A stretch of 64,000 nt of DNA, from positions 7,874,001 to 7,938,000 of the forward strand of contig NC_088321.1 of NCBI RefSeq assembly GCF_910592395.1. The letters are read 5' to 3'. Shown here in pieces: positions 38,101 to 44,166 of this stretch (positions are counted from its first letter, which is position 1; each line of letters starts with the position of its first letter). The notes under the pieces are model-generated. The model was not told where the DNA came from and made no database searches. It worked only from the letters and a program-made list of their open reading frames with translations. The translations under genes and the position numbers were made by a program. The DNA comes from Lineus longissimus. Its lineage: Eukaryota > Nemertea > Pilidiophora > Heteronemertea > Lineidae.

Positions 38101-38803
38101 GCGATAACACAACCTCGGCATGCTCATTATCATAAATGCCCTGATCGCTATGCTGTCCGTTGGAATCGCTGCGCTGACGACGTGGGCTCACAAACACCGC
38201 CCCGCCATCAGAATAACTCCTTGTGTGTTCCTTGACTAACTTTTCTTTCTGATTTCTCGCCGCAGTCTGTCCGCTTACAGGACGCTCTTTGCCAATATTT
38301 TCCGAGTCCGGCTCAGACTTATTTTTTCCGTGTTCCATATTCGTCGGATTATTGCCACTCTTACGATCCGCGCTGTTCTGCCGTTCAATCTCTCCCTGTG
38401 CGGATATATTCGTGCGTCGGTCCGCCTCCGCTTCCCGACCGAGTCTCTCGTGTTCCTGAGTCGTTTCGTCGCGGGCATTGTCCACGTCCTGATCACCACT
38501 CGTGCAGTCACCCGCCCCATTCCTTGGCACCTCCTCCTCAGGATTCCTCCGAGTCCGACCTTTCTTCTCACCACTACCGGCTGAATCCACCGCTTTCTCG
38601 CACTTTGAAATCGGCTCACTCCCCGCCTCCTTTGATTTCACCCGCTCCGTTTTTCCTCGATTTTCCGAATACCCACTTTCACCGTCTTTGACGTTAACTC
38701 TGGAACCACTGGAATGCCCATGTCTTCGCTTCTTCTCTTTTGATCTATTCTGGGATTGCTCTGGTGGTCCAGGCCCCCCTGTAACATCCCTGGAGTCTGC
38801 CAT
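22987..38803 (-). CDS. NEK8/NEK9-like NimA-related kinase with N-terminal DUF4347-like domain
   Basis: Eleven exons join in consistent phase to 654 codons: 38803-38029, 36662-36562, 33956-33777, 32259-32195, 31888-31785, 29353-29238, 28027-27924, 26628-26509, 25079-24938, 24044-23916 and 23112-22987. Residues 1-258 are charged and disordered. Residues about 259-400 resemble DUF4347, with HG (LVLHGPVG) and C (FLACNAAQG) motifs. The kinase domain follows: GKGAYG loop, VILKEI lysine, [34 protein letters not shown] and a RP arginine (YRPSANEL). The segment [15 protein letters not shown] is characteristic of NEK8/NEK9. RCC1 repeats normally following in NEK8/9 are absent from the window, and the last exon has no stop, so the C-terminus is unresolved. 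ATG at 38803 has a good context (CAACATGG). Likely a cytoplasmic or ciliary serine/threonine kinase by family. Confidence 0.85.
23113..23915. other. Kinase intron, nothing else supported
   Basis: Intron between the last two kinase exons. I see no repeat family or additional exon. It is part of the stretch missing from duplication copy 1. Confidence 0.6.
23916..24044 (-). CDS. Kinase exon, subdomains VIII-X
   Basis: 43 codons [16 protein letters not shown] then [20 protein letters not shown] and VNKIMK; acceptor ATTACAG, donor AAG|GTAAGA, phase 0. It holds the subdomain IX Asp (SDIWALGC). Closest in pattern to NEK8. It is absent from duplication copy 1. Confidence 0.92.
24335..24922. repeat. 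About 61-bp intronic minisatellite (copy 2)
   Basis: About nine to ten units of the same GAAAGCTCTCAATGAGCACT-type repeat as in copy 1, ending next to the donor of the DFG exon. Confidence 0.9.
24938..25079 (-). CDS. Kinase exon, catalytic and activation loops (intact copy)
   Basis: 47 codons: [46 protein letters not shown]. Acceptor TTCTCCAG, donor ATG|GTGAGT. It contains the catalytic-loop Asp and Asn, DFG and the APE-equivalent SPE. Intact, unlike the copy at 18563-18706. Confidence 0.93.
25245..25645 (+). mobile_element. tRNA-derived SINE (copy 2)
   Basis: Duplicated version of the SINE at 18905, with extra sequence (CTTGTATCTGATGTCTATGC) missing from copy 1 but present in the SINE at 45717. 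Copy 2 is therefore nearer the ancestral state here. Confidence 0.75.
25760..26392. mobile_element. MITE with 33-bp TIRs (copy 2), with nested palindromic MITE
   Basis: Same termini as the element at 19403-20028. The nested element with CACTACATAAAACGCC ends lies at 25840-25999. Confidence 0.85.
26509..26628 (-). CDS. Kinase exon, hinge to HRD (active copy)
   Basis: Encodes [20 protein letters not shown] and [19 protein letters not shown]. Acceptor TTTTCCAG, donor CACAG|GTAGTC. Phases 2 in and 2 out match its neighbours and complete GG and R codons. Confidence 0.92.
26705..27145 (+). mobile_element. Dispersed GCGCTT-family repeat (copy 2, longer)
   Basis: Same family as 20341-20743 but continues past the duplication breakpoint with TGAGGTAAAGTGCCTTGCTC then AAGGACACAAAG, the usual continuation of this family. 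A related fragment lies near 60560. Confidence 0.75.
27362..27597 (+). mobile_element. MITE family A copy
   Basis: Starts CAGTGGAACCTCCCTTAGCG and ends GAGAGGTTCTACTGTG. The first arm contains four extra 18-bp units (ACCTCTCTATTAAGGACA). Confidence 0.88.
27640..27923 (+). mobile_element. Two partial MITE family A pieces flanking a duplicated exon end
   Basis: A partial right end (27640-27714) is followed by a 50-bp copy of the kinase exon donor region (27715-27766) and then most of another family A element (27767-27915). The real exon donor is at 27924. The MITE and the exon edge were duplicated together. Confidence 0.75.
27924..28027 (-). CDS. Kinase exon, subdomains IV-V
   Basis: Encodes [20 protein letters not shown] then [14 protein letters not shown]. 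Acceptor CTTTTCAG, donor GG|GTAAGT, phase 0 in and 2 out. Conserved HPNII and the hinge MEYA are visible. Confidence 0.92.
28095..28509 (+). mobile_element. MITE family A, rearranged multi-copy cluster
   Basis: Three to four partial left ends (ACAGTAGAACCTC) with an interspersed TCTATTATATCAGAAATTGC motif, then a complete body and the right end GTTCCACTGTA at 28509. Confidence 0.8.
28700..28835 (-). mobile_element. tRNA-like SINE head
   Basis: On the minus strand an A-box-like GTGGCGCAGTGG is followed at tRNA spacing by a B box GGTTCAATTCCC. The sequence continues unlike a mature tRNA, so it reads as a SINE head rather than a functional tRNA gene. Confidence 0.55.
28869..29102. mobile_element. 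TTAA-flanked MITE
   Basis: Flanked by TTAA at 28865-28868 and 29103-29106. Termini AGGTGTACGC and (complement) AGGCCTACGT are related. Similar left ends occur at about 27240 and 38990. Confidence 0.6.
29238..29353 (-). CDS. Kinase exon, glycine loop and catalytic lysine
   Basis: Encodes [20 protein letters not shown] then [18 protein letters not shown]. Acceptor TTTCTAG, donor GAG|GTGAGA. It completes the GKGAYG loop begun in the previous exon and carries the VAIK-type lysine (VILKEI). ERQLALNE parallels the ERR.ALNE helix of NEK9. Confidence 0.93.
29513..29934. repeat. 62-bp array of the MITE left terminus, about 9 starts
   Basis: Repeats TTAAAGGGAAGCTATGGGAA then TGATTCCCCATTCGACCAAC. Most units are 62 bp and some are a 22-bp short form. 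Each start is the TTAA plus terminus of the MITE that follows. Confidence 0.93.
29935..30605. mobile_element. 671-bp TTAA-flanked MITE (piggyBac-type)
   Basis: Termini AGGGAAGCTATGGGAA and TTCCCATAGCTTCCCT are perfect inverted repeats, flanked by TTAA at 29931-29934 and 30606-30609. It contains a 71-codon Ser/Asp-rich open frame (30201-30416; [17 protein letters not shown] then [14 protein letters not shown]). That frame recalls the N-terminus of proteins from other transposons but is too short to name. Confidence 0.85.
30610..31287. other. Intron with a SINE fragment
   Basis: No exon supported. At about 31078-31180 a stretch GAGGGTCTGTCGGATGAGAC then GCCAGGACAAGTAAAAGATC matches 52560-52660, both being fragments of a SINE-like repeat. 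Confidence 0.5.
31288..31580. repeat. 47-bp minisatellite, about 6 copies
   Basis: Unit GTCGCAATGTGGCAGAATGT then ATGGTGATCGCACTGATGAC, with small variants, in the intron before the kinase domain. Confidence 0.92.
31785..31888 (-). CDS. Exon joining DUF4347-like region to kinase start
   Basis: Encodes [20 protein letters not shown] then [14 protein letters not shown]. Acceptor TTTTCCAG, donor [17 protein letters not shown] is the start of the kinase glycine loop, so the same exon ties the N-terminal domain to the kinase in one polypeptide. Confidence 0.9.
31936..32165. mobile_element. MITE family A, two abutting copies
   Basis: A right end (GTCCACTAAGAGAGGTTCTACTG) is followed at once by a second element CAGTAGAATCTCTCTATTAA, which ends GGGAGGTTCTACTATA. 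Confidence 0.8.
32195..32259 (-). CDS. DUF4347-like region, third exon
   Basis: Encodes [20 protein letters not shown] then K. Acceptor CTTCCTCAG, donor AAG|GTGAGA. In the DUF4347 pattern this follows the cysteine motif and corresponds to the ..VAAS...TG strand. Confidence 0.8.
32371..32946. mobile_element. MITE with CAGCGTCCACC termini, host of a nested MITE
   Basis: Termini AAACAGCGTCCACCAGGTTT and (complement of the right end) AAACAGCGTCCACCAGGTTT are perfect inverted repeats. A 190-bp MITE of the TGTGACCC/TTTTGC family is inserted at 32400-32589. A second member of the host family, with other insertions, lies at 40664-42031. Confidence 0.85.
32400..32589. mobile_element. 190-bp MITE nested inside the CAGCGTCC MITE
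   Basis: Termini TGTGACCCGTTCCAGCAAAA and (complement) TGTGACCTGTTCTAGCAAAA continue inward to CAGTCGCATGTCGC / GCGACATGCGACT. This is a shorter relative of the 626-bp MITE at 19403. Confidence 0.85.
33222..33760 (+). mobile_element. MITE family A copy, diverged, interrupted by a TTAA MITE
   Basis: Body TCTAAGCGGACACCTCTGTA to CAATTTCACCTCTGTGATCA, with an internal insertion at about 33345-33415. It is cut at GTGTCC by a TTAA-flanked element (33440-33737) and resumes as TTAATAGAGCGGTTCTTAA. Confidence 0.75.
33440..33737. mobile_element. 298-bp TTAA-flanked MITE nested in family A
   Basis: Termini CCTCTTGAATCC and GGATTCAAGAGG are perfect 12-bp inverted repeats, flanked by TTAA on both sides (33436-33439 and 33738-33741). 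Removing it and one TTAA restores the family A word GTCCTTAATAGAG. Confidence 0.9.
33777..33956 (-). CDS. DUF4347-like region, cysteine-motif exon
   Basis: 60 codons in phase 0: [20 protein letters not shown], then [18 protein letters not shown] and [10 protein letters not shown]. Acceptor TTTACAG, donor GGG|GTAAGT. The strand-cysteine motif [11 protein letters not shown] followed by G..IV.EL matches DUF4347 (..LLaCn.A.g..G..fv..La). In clan-CD folds this Cys is the nucleophile. Confidence 0.85.
34013..34680. repeat. 131-bp minisatellite, 5 copies plus partial
   Basis: Starts at 34013, 34144, 34275, 34406, 34537 and 34668. The unit contains TAGCCACATCATTTTCAATG, CCAAGCTGGCTACCCAGTGG and GGTCAGGTCAGTGCAGGGTC. 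Confidence 0.95.
35034..36603 (-). repeat. 84-bp exon-junction minisatellite, about 19 copies, open in the exon frame
   Basis: On the minus strand each unit contains about 42 bp copied from the 3' end of the HG-motif exon ([13 protein letters not shown]) plus its donor AAG|GTAGGT, then about 42 bp of intron-like sequence. 84 is a multiple of three and the units are nearly stop-free, so a 28-residue repeat ([15 protein letters not shown] then [13 protein letters not shown]) continues in frame from the exon. One unit has a stop (GGGTAAGAG, about 36319) and one has an internal deletion (about 35985). Confidence 0.93.
36562..36662 (-). CDS. DUF4347-like region, HG-motif exon
   Basis: 33 codons [20 protein letters not shown] then [13 protein letters not shown]. 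Acceptor TCTTTCAG, donor AAG|GTAGGT. It joins the disordered exon by completing [17 protein letters not shown] fits the DUF4347 ..ivsHG.pG.l.L strand with the general-base His-Gly pair. Confidence 0.82.
36898..37037. mobile_element. MITE family A copy
   Basis: Starts AGTAGAACCTCTCTATTAAG and ends TAGAGAGGTGTCCACTGTAC; short form without 18-bp expansion. Confidence 0.85.
37328..37456 (+). CDS. Short Ser/Gly-rich ORF, doubtful
   Basis: 42 codons from an ATG in strong context (CCCGCCATG): [20 protein letters not shown], then [12 protein letters not shown] and a Pro-rich end. It resembles the serine-rich start of transposon or nuclear proteins. It lies in a kinase-gene intron on the opposite strand, with no following exon I can support. 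Confidence 0.2.
   Translation: MSSEVFSEGFSSISSPGSGYFESGELVKIDQFSPLPPKSSSF
37724..37904 (+). mobile_element. MITE family A copy between two 74-bp direct repeats
   Basis: Starts CAGTAGAACCTCCCTTAGCA and ends GAGGTTCTACTGTCATG. It is flanked by direct copies of GATGTCTCGAACTTATATTG to GACATAATGTTCTT at 37645-37718 and 37949-38021. Confidence 0.85.
38029..38803 (-). CDS. First coding exon of the NEK-like kinase: long disordered region
   Basis: 258 codons from ATG 38803 to donor TCGA|GTAAGA. Rich in Glu, Lys, Arg, Ser, Asn and Gly ([20 protein letters not shown] at the start; [35 protein letters not shown]). It carries several basic SR/RS-type patches suited to phosphorylation or nuclear targeting. 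It is GC-rich compared with surrounding introns, consistent with constraint. No TATA is obvious upstream. Confidence 0.8.
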
Positions 38804-39775
38804 GTTGATGACAACGGCGTTCCAGGACTTGGCTTTTGCTTTGTTTGTTTAGGACGGCACAAGTGTCAGGTCATCACAGTTGCATGCTCACGTCAGCAGT
38901 GTCCTAGAGATTCTGAAGGAACAATCATATTCAATTAGCCTACAATTATGTACAATCATGTAAATCACATCGTCATCAACTATAATTTTAAAAGGTTACG
39001 CCACTCGTAATTACTCGTGGTCCAGTTAAATAGAAATTCACTAATCACACAATGCTGTAGTGCAGTTATTGCCAGAGCCCTCTATTAAAAACTGTGTACA
39101 TTACGTGTACATTGTTTGTTCATAAGTTTTGGTAAAAAAAGTACACCTTGGACCAATCAATCTGCACAAAATTTTATATGTGTCAAGAAGAACCCTTTGC
39201 TATAGTATAATAAAGTTTCAAAACAATCCAATACCGATTGCCTGCGAAAAAATGATTTCCGTACACCATATCCATCAAAACGTCACTGACGCATTGATAT
39301 GGCGCTGTCAAAATACAAGTTTTAAACTGACCAGTGAGACCACATTTTCTTAAATATATTATCAAAAAGCATATTTCTGTGATGGCCTGACGCTGTAGAT
39401 TAAGAATCAACCACAGATTGAGAATTAATTCCACTTTGGTCCATCCCAGCCATGTGTTTACCAAAACTTGACATTTTAATAAGCTCTATGTAACTGTGCA
39501 CACTTCCGTTTGTGGATGAATACACGTCTCTGCCCTAGTATTATGATTACAAATTTGTTTAAACTTGGTATTCATAATATCTGTATATCAGTCTTCACAA
39601 CGGCAATGTCGAAATTTATATTTAGTACGTATTTCCGGAATTAGGCTAGACATTTTAACATTTTAACCTGTAAGCAGCGTAGTTTTTTATTTGTTAACCG
39701 CGTCATATCGTGTAATTGATTAGATTACACATCCTCATCTCACAGCCGCTTCCTCTTGCATGCTGTAGCCATGAT

Positions 39776-39880
39776 TCAGCTCAAAAACCATGATTCAGCT
39801 CAAAAGCTCAAAAACCATGATTCAGCTCAAAAGCTCAAAAGCCATGATTCAGCTCAAAAGCTCAAAAACCATGATTCAGC
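39776..39880. repeat. Short tandem repeat CCATGATTCAGCTCAAAAGC
   Basis: About five units of ATGATTCAGCTCAAAAGCTC type, some shortened, next to a small palindromic MITE. Confidence 0.85.
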
Positions 39881-39887
39881 GGAGCAA

Positions 39888-40010
39888 CTGCAGAATAGCT
39901 GGGACACTCTGTGCTAAATGCTAGGAATTCTGTACATTATGTACAGAGGAACAGAGTGTAGGCCTACATCGTCATAACGCAGAGCTACTACTGTCCCGGC
40001 TATTCTGTAG
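39888..40010. mobile_element. 123-bp palindromic MITE
   Basis: Termini CTGCAGAATAGCTGGGACA and TGTCCCGGCTATTCTGTAG. The inner CTGTACATTATGTACAG is a self-complementary core. Same family as 41781-41892. Confidence 0.8.
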
Positions 40011-40883
40011 TTAGGCCATAGGCCCCTATAGGCCTACATTCACTTATTGACTAATTGAGACATCTAGGCTTCGACATTTTTTCAAACTTAATCAATAACT
40101 CTGTGTGATTGAGAGTTTGACATGATGACTGGTGTGTGATTTAACTGTAATGAATGCGAAATGACTTTTTTGTAACTTTTTTGTTTTTCTTGGAATGCCA
40201 TCTCAATTTTCCTTAGATACGCCCAAAACATTTAATTTCTGGCGAAATCTTTTGATGAAAAAACATATACTCTTTCTCTTCATTTGGTTATCCTCCAAAA
40301 TTTCGTTCTCTAGAAGGTAAAATATTACAAAAGAAACCGAAAAATTTGTACCTGTCAAAGTTTGGCTTCCATCTTGTTTTTTAGTTCATAAAAAAATTCT
40401 GAGAGGCGCTCGCAGTGAAAGCCGACAGATGGTGCACAAGTGCATCCGGTTTTTTCTCGGAGTTGGGTTTGTTTATAAAATTTCCTCCGCACTTCCGCTA
40501 GTTTTGTCGTTATTATTGGTCAGATTCTACTGAAAATTGTTTAATTGTATTTATAAAGGTATACACTACTAATGACTTATGCCGAATATATGTTGACATA
40601 TGCGTGTATTTTGGCTTGATGACGATTTGAAAACGCCAAAATTACCAGTCATCCGATCGGCGAAACAGCGTCCACCACTCATCTCATCATGCACTGCACC
40701 AGCGTCCACCTGGTTTAAAATTCAGGCATAAAGTCATCAAAATGAAATTTAGTGGCCATAAACGTAATAAGTACACCATGAAACACATTTCCTGAAAATT
40801 TTTATGACATTTGGGTGTAAGACTGAGATGTTGTCTTACTCGGACTCTTATCTCTAAAATCACAGGGGCAGCTGGGCTCTGAC

Positions 40884-41603
40884 GGGTCCACCTAATGTGC
40901 GTCCGGAACTCTGTTTGCGCGTCCGGAAGAGAAAGTGCGCGTCCGGAACAATTTCCTATGTAAATATGAACCTATTGTTGCATTCGATGGCTTAAATAGC
41001 ATTTTAATTCCATGTAGAGAAAATAAAATTGAAAAAAATCTTTTTGGTGACTTGTATTTTACAATTTTCAGCGAGGTGGTTAATTACTAATGCCATACTC
41101 ATATCCTAACTTCCTTACGCGCCTTCTCCTATTGTGGTCGTCTAAGTCGGTATGAGTTTGTCTTTGCGTGCCGTGGGATAAGGGGCAATAGCAATTATTG
41201 TGAAGCCAATTTGCGCTTTTAGGGGGGAGGGGAGGGGATCGAGGGGGGCGGGGGAAGGGGGTCAACAAAATTCATTCCATGTGCTGAGACACCAGATACC
41301 AGTCTAATCCATTACAACACGGCTACTATCGAAATTCTGCAACTGCAACAACAATTTGTTGAGGAGAAACGTCAGTAAACTGGGATTTGATGGCTGTGTA
41401 ACACCCAAATCACCCCGCTGAAAATTGTAAAATACAAAGTCACCAAGGAGATTTTTTCCAATTTTATTTTCTCTACATGGAATTAAAATGCTATTTAAGC
41501 CATCTAATGCAACATTAGGTTCATATTTACATAGGAAATTGTTCCGGACGCGCACTTTCTCTTCCGGACGCACAAATTGTTCCGGACGCGCATTAGGTAG
41601 ACC
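40884..41603. mobile_element. 720-bp foldback element with 9-bp target duplication (Mutator-like)
   Basis: Inverted arms of about 190 bp, termini GGGTCCACCTAATGTGCGTC and (complement) GGTCTACCTAATGCGCGTCC. Flanked by GGCTCTGAC at 40875-40883 and 41604-41612. A 9-bp duplication is typical of Mutator-like elements. Arms contain repeated GCGTCCGGAA motifs. The central 340 bp carries a G-rich block (about 41222-41262). Confidence 0.85.
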
Positions 41604-41780
41604 GGCTCTGACCTCTGTATTGTCTATTGACACTATTGACTGTAGTCTGTTGTCAGTGTTGACCAGGTCCAGGAAGCCCTATCCAGTTCAAATCCAACAC
41701 GGCCGCCGACAGGGTGGTGGACGCTGGTATATTTTAGACAACAACTCGCTAATCTAGCTAGCACCCAAATTGGCCTTTGT

Positions 41781-41892
41781 CTGCAGAATAGCCGGGACAG
41801 TAGTAGCTCTGTACATTATGTACACTCTGTCCCTCTGTACATTATGTACACATTCCTATCATTTAGCACAGAGTGTCCCTGCTATTCTGCAG
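41781..41892. mobile_element. 112-bp palindromic MITE
   Basis: Termini CTGCAGAATAGCCGGGACA and TGTCCCTGCTATTCTGCAG, with two TGTACATTATGTACA palindromes inside. Relative of 39888-40010. Confidence 0.82.
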
Positions 41893-42175
41893 TTGCTCAC
41901 ACAAATGTCATGAAACAATCAGGAAATGTGGAAAAATGAAAATGTCCTTATTTCATTTACTGATTTAGGGCCTATGACCATTATATTTTATTTTGATGAC
42001 TTTAATGCATTTAATTCTGGTGGAGGCTGTTAAGTAGTAAGTTTGACCCAAAATTACAGCTGCTGACACCTGAGAATCTGAAATTGAAGTGAAACTCTTT
42101 TTTCTGTCTCTTTGGGAAGGTGTAAATGCTGATGGCGACTCTAATCTCACTCTGATAGAAGATCCGCCTTCTTGG

Positions 42176-43285
42176 ATCAACAAAATCCAACTATTTTCAC
42201 CTGAGAGAGGTCAAACTATTTTGGCCTTAAACTTGATGATCAATATTAATCGTCAACAAAATCGAACTATTTTCACCTGAGAGAGGTGAAACTATTTTGG
42301 CCTAAAACTTGATGATCAATATTAATCGTCAACAAAATCCAACTATTTTCACCTGAGGGTCAAACTACTTTGGCCTAAAACTTGATGATCAATATTAATC
42401 GTCAACAAAATCGAACTATTTTCACCCGAGAGATGTCAAACAATTTTGGCCTAAAACTTGGTGATATAAGGCCTAATTGTCAACAAAATCCAACTATTTT
42501 CACCTGAGAGAGGTGAAACTATTTTGGCCTAAAACTTGATGATATTAACTGTCAACAAAATCCAACTATTTTCACCTGAGAGAGGTGAAACTATTTTGGC
42601 CTTAAACTTGATGATATTAACTGTCAACAAAATCCAAATATTTTCACCTGAGAGAGGTCAAACTATTTTGGCCTGAAACTTGATGATATTAACTGTCAAC
42701 AAAATCCAACTATTTTCACCTGAGGGTCAAACTACTTTGGCCTAAAACTTGATGATCAATATTAATCGTCAACAAAATCGAACTATTTTCACCCGAGAGA
42801 TGTCAAACAATTTTGGCCTAAAACTTGGTGATATAAGGCCTAATTGTCAACAAAATCCAACTATTTTCACCTGAGAGAGGTGAAACTATTTTGGCCTAAA
42901 ACTTGATGATATTAACTGTCAACAAAATCCAACTATTTTCACCTGAGAGAGGTGAAACTATTTTGGCCTGAAACTTGATGATATAAGGCCTAATTGTCAA
43001 CAAAATCCAACTATTTTCACGTGAGAGAGGTTCAACTATTTTGGCCTAAAACTTGATGATATTAACTGTCAACAAAATCCAAATATTTTCACCTGAGAGA
43101 GGTGAAACTATTTTGGCCTGAAACTTGATGATATAAGGCCTAATTGTCAACAAAATCCAACTATTTTCACGTGAGAGAGGTTCAACTATTTTGGCCTAAC
43201 TTGATGATCGATATTAATTGTCAACAAAATCCAACTATTTTCACCTGAGACTGAGAGGTCAAACTTTTTTGGCCTGAAACTTGAT
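42176..43285. repeat. About 75-85-bp minisatellite, about 14 copies
   Basis: Unit TCAACAAAATCCAACTATTT then TCACCTGAGAGAGGTGAAAC and GGCCTAAAACTTGATGAT, alternating between two length classes (…TATTAACTG and …ATAAGGCCTAATTG). Lies upstream of the TFIIE-beta coding start. Confidence 0.93.
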
Positions 43286-43717
43286 GATATTAAGCTTTGC
43301 ATTCTTAATCTTATATTGTTTCAGCACTTTTTAATTTGCATCAAATTACAATATTCGGCCATTATATTGACGTTTTGAAATCTTTTTCGACCCTGTTTAC
43401 ATTGTCTTAGGAAAAGTATAGGCTTGACTAGTTTGGGGTGAGTCTCCACTCGCTTTTCAGAGAAAAGTGAGTCCCAAAGGTGAATTGTTATGACTGGAGG
43501 TGAATCCGCTCCTGGTGATTTCCATGAGACAGGTGAATCTATGACTGGTTCCCAACCTCAGGGATTTGCTGGACTGGCGAGTTAACGTCGAGTGCCTGAG
43601 GAGGGGGGTCCAGGCATAAGCTTGATAGCTGCATTAAAACAATGAAATGTCAAATGAAGCCGGCGGCTATTTCTTGCACCGGTACGTCAGTACTAGATCA
43701 ACTGTAAAACACATGGT

Positions 43718-43756
43718 AAACTTACACTGCCTGTGATTCACAGGCAGTGTAAGTTT
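43718..43756. repeat. Perfect 18-bp inverted repeat with 3-nt loop
   Basis: AAACTTACACTGCCTGTG, then ATT, then CACAGGCAGTGTAAGTTT. The arms are exactly complementary. It lies 270 bp upstream of the TFIIE-beta ATG. Confidence 0.9.
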
Positions 43757-44024
43757 GAAAAATAATAAATAATAAATTTCTGCCATTTTGAAAAGCACTT
43801 TTCACAGAAATTTATTTGCGCAAACCGTTTATTGAGTCTTTGGCATGGGAACTGGTATTGAAACATCTCAGTTGTAATCTGTTGTTTTTGATATGTCATC
43901 CGATCTGAAGTGTATTCAGATCTCGATAATAATTTTGGGCAAGTTGGGGTTCCTGGCCACAACTGTCATGACTGTCAACCCAATGTTCGTCTAATCTTTT
44001 GATTTCACCACGTTCTTTTTCTAG

Positions 44025-44166
44025 ATGGATCCAGCATTGCTGAAGGAGAGAGAAGCTTTCAAAAAGAGGGCGCTAGCACAACCATCAGTCGAAAAGAGAA
44101 AGGCCCAGAAAAGAACTGAAAATGATCGCTGTACTAAGAAGGCACGGCCAGCGCCAAAACCTAAGG
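44025..44166 (+). CDS. GTF2E2: TFIIE-beta exon 1 (coding)
   Basis: 47 codons plus one base. Starts [20 protein letters not shown], almost the vertebrate start, followed by a Lys/Arg-rich linker. The acceptor TTTTTCTAG abuts the ATG, and the donor is AAGG|GTAAGC. Confidence 0.95.

Larger units (their letters stand above)
40664..42031. mobile_element. Second CAGCGTCC-type MITE, host of two insertions
   Basis: Left end CAGCGTCCACC and right end GGTGGAGGCTG, with interior blocks shared with 32371-32946 (GACATTTGGGTGTAAGAC; TTTTAGACAACA; GGAAATGTGGAAAAATGAAA). It is interrupted by a foldback with 9-bp target duplication (40884-41603) and by a small palindromic MITE (41781-41892). Confidence 0.6.

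Noticed and set aside
38050-38852. Several plus-strand open frames over the first kinase exon
   Set aside because: They overlap the disordered kinase exon on the opposite strand, have no splice context and look like shadows of its GC-rich coding sequence.
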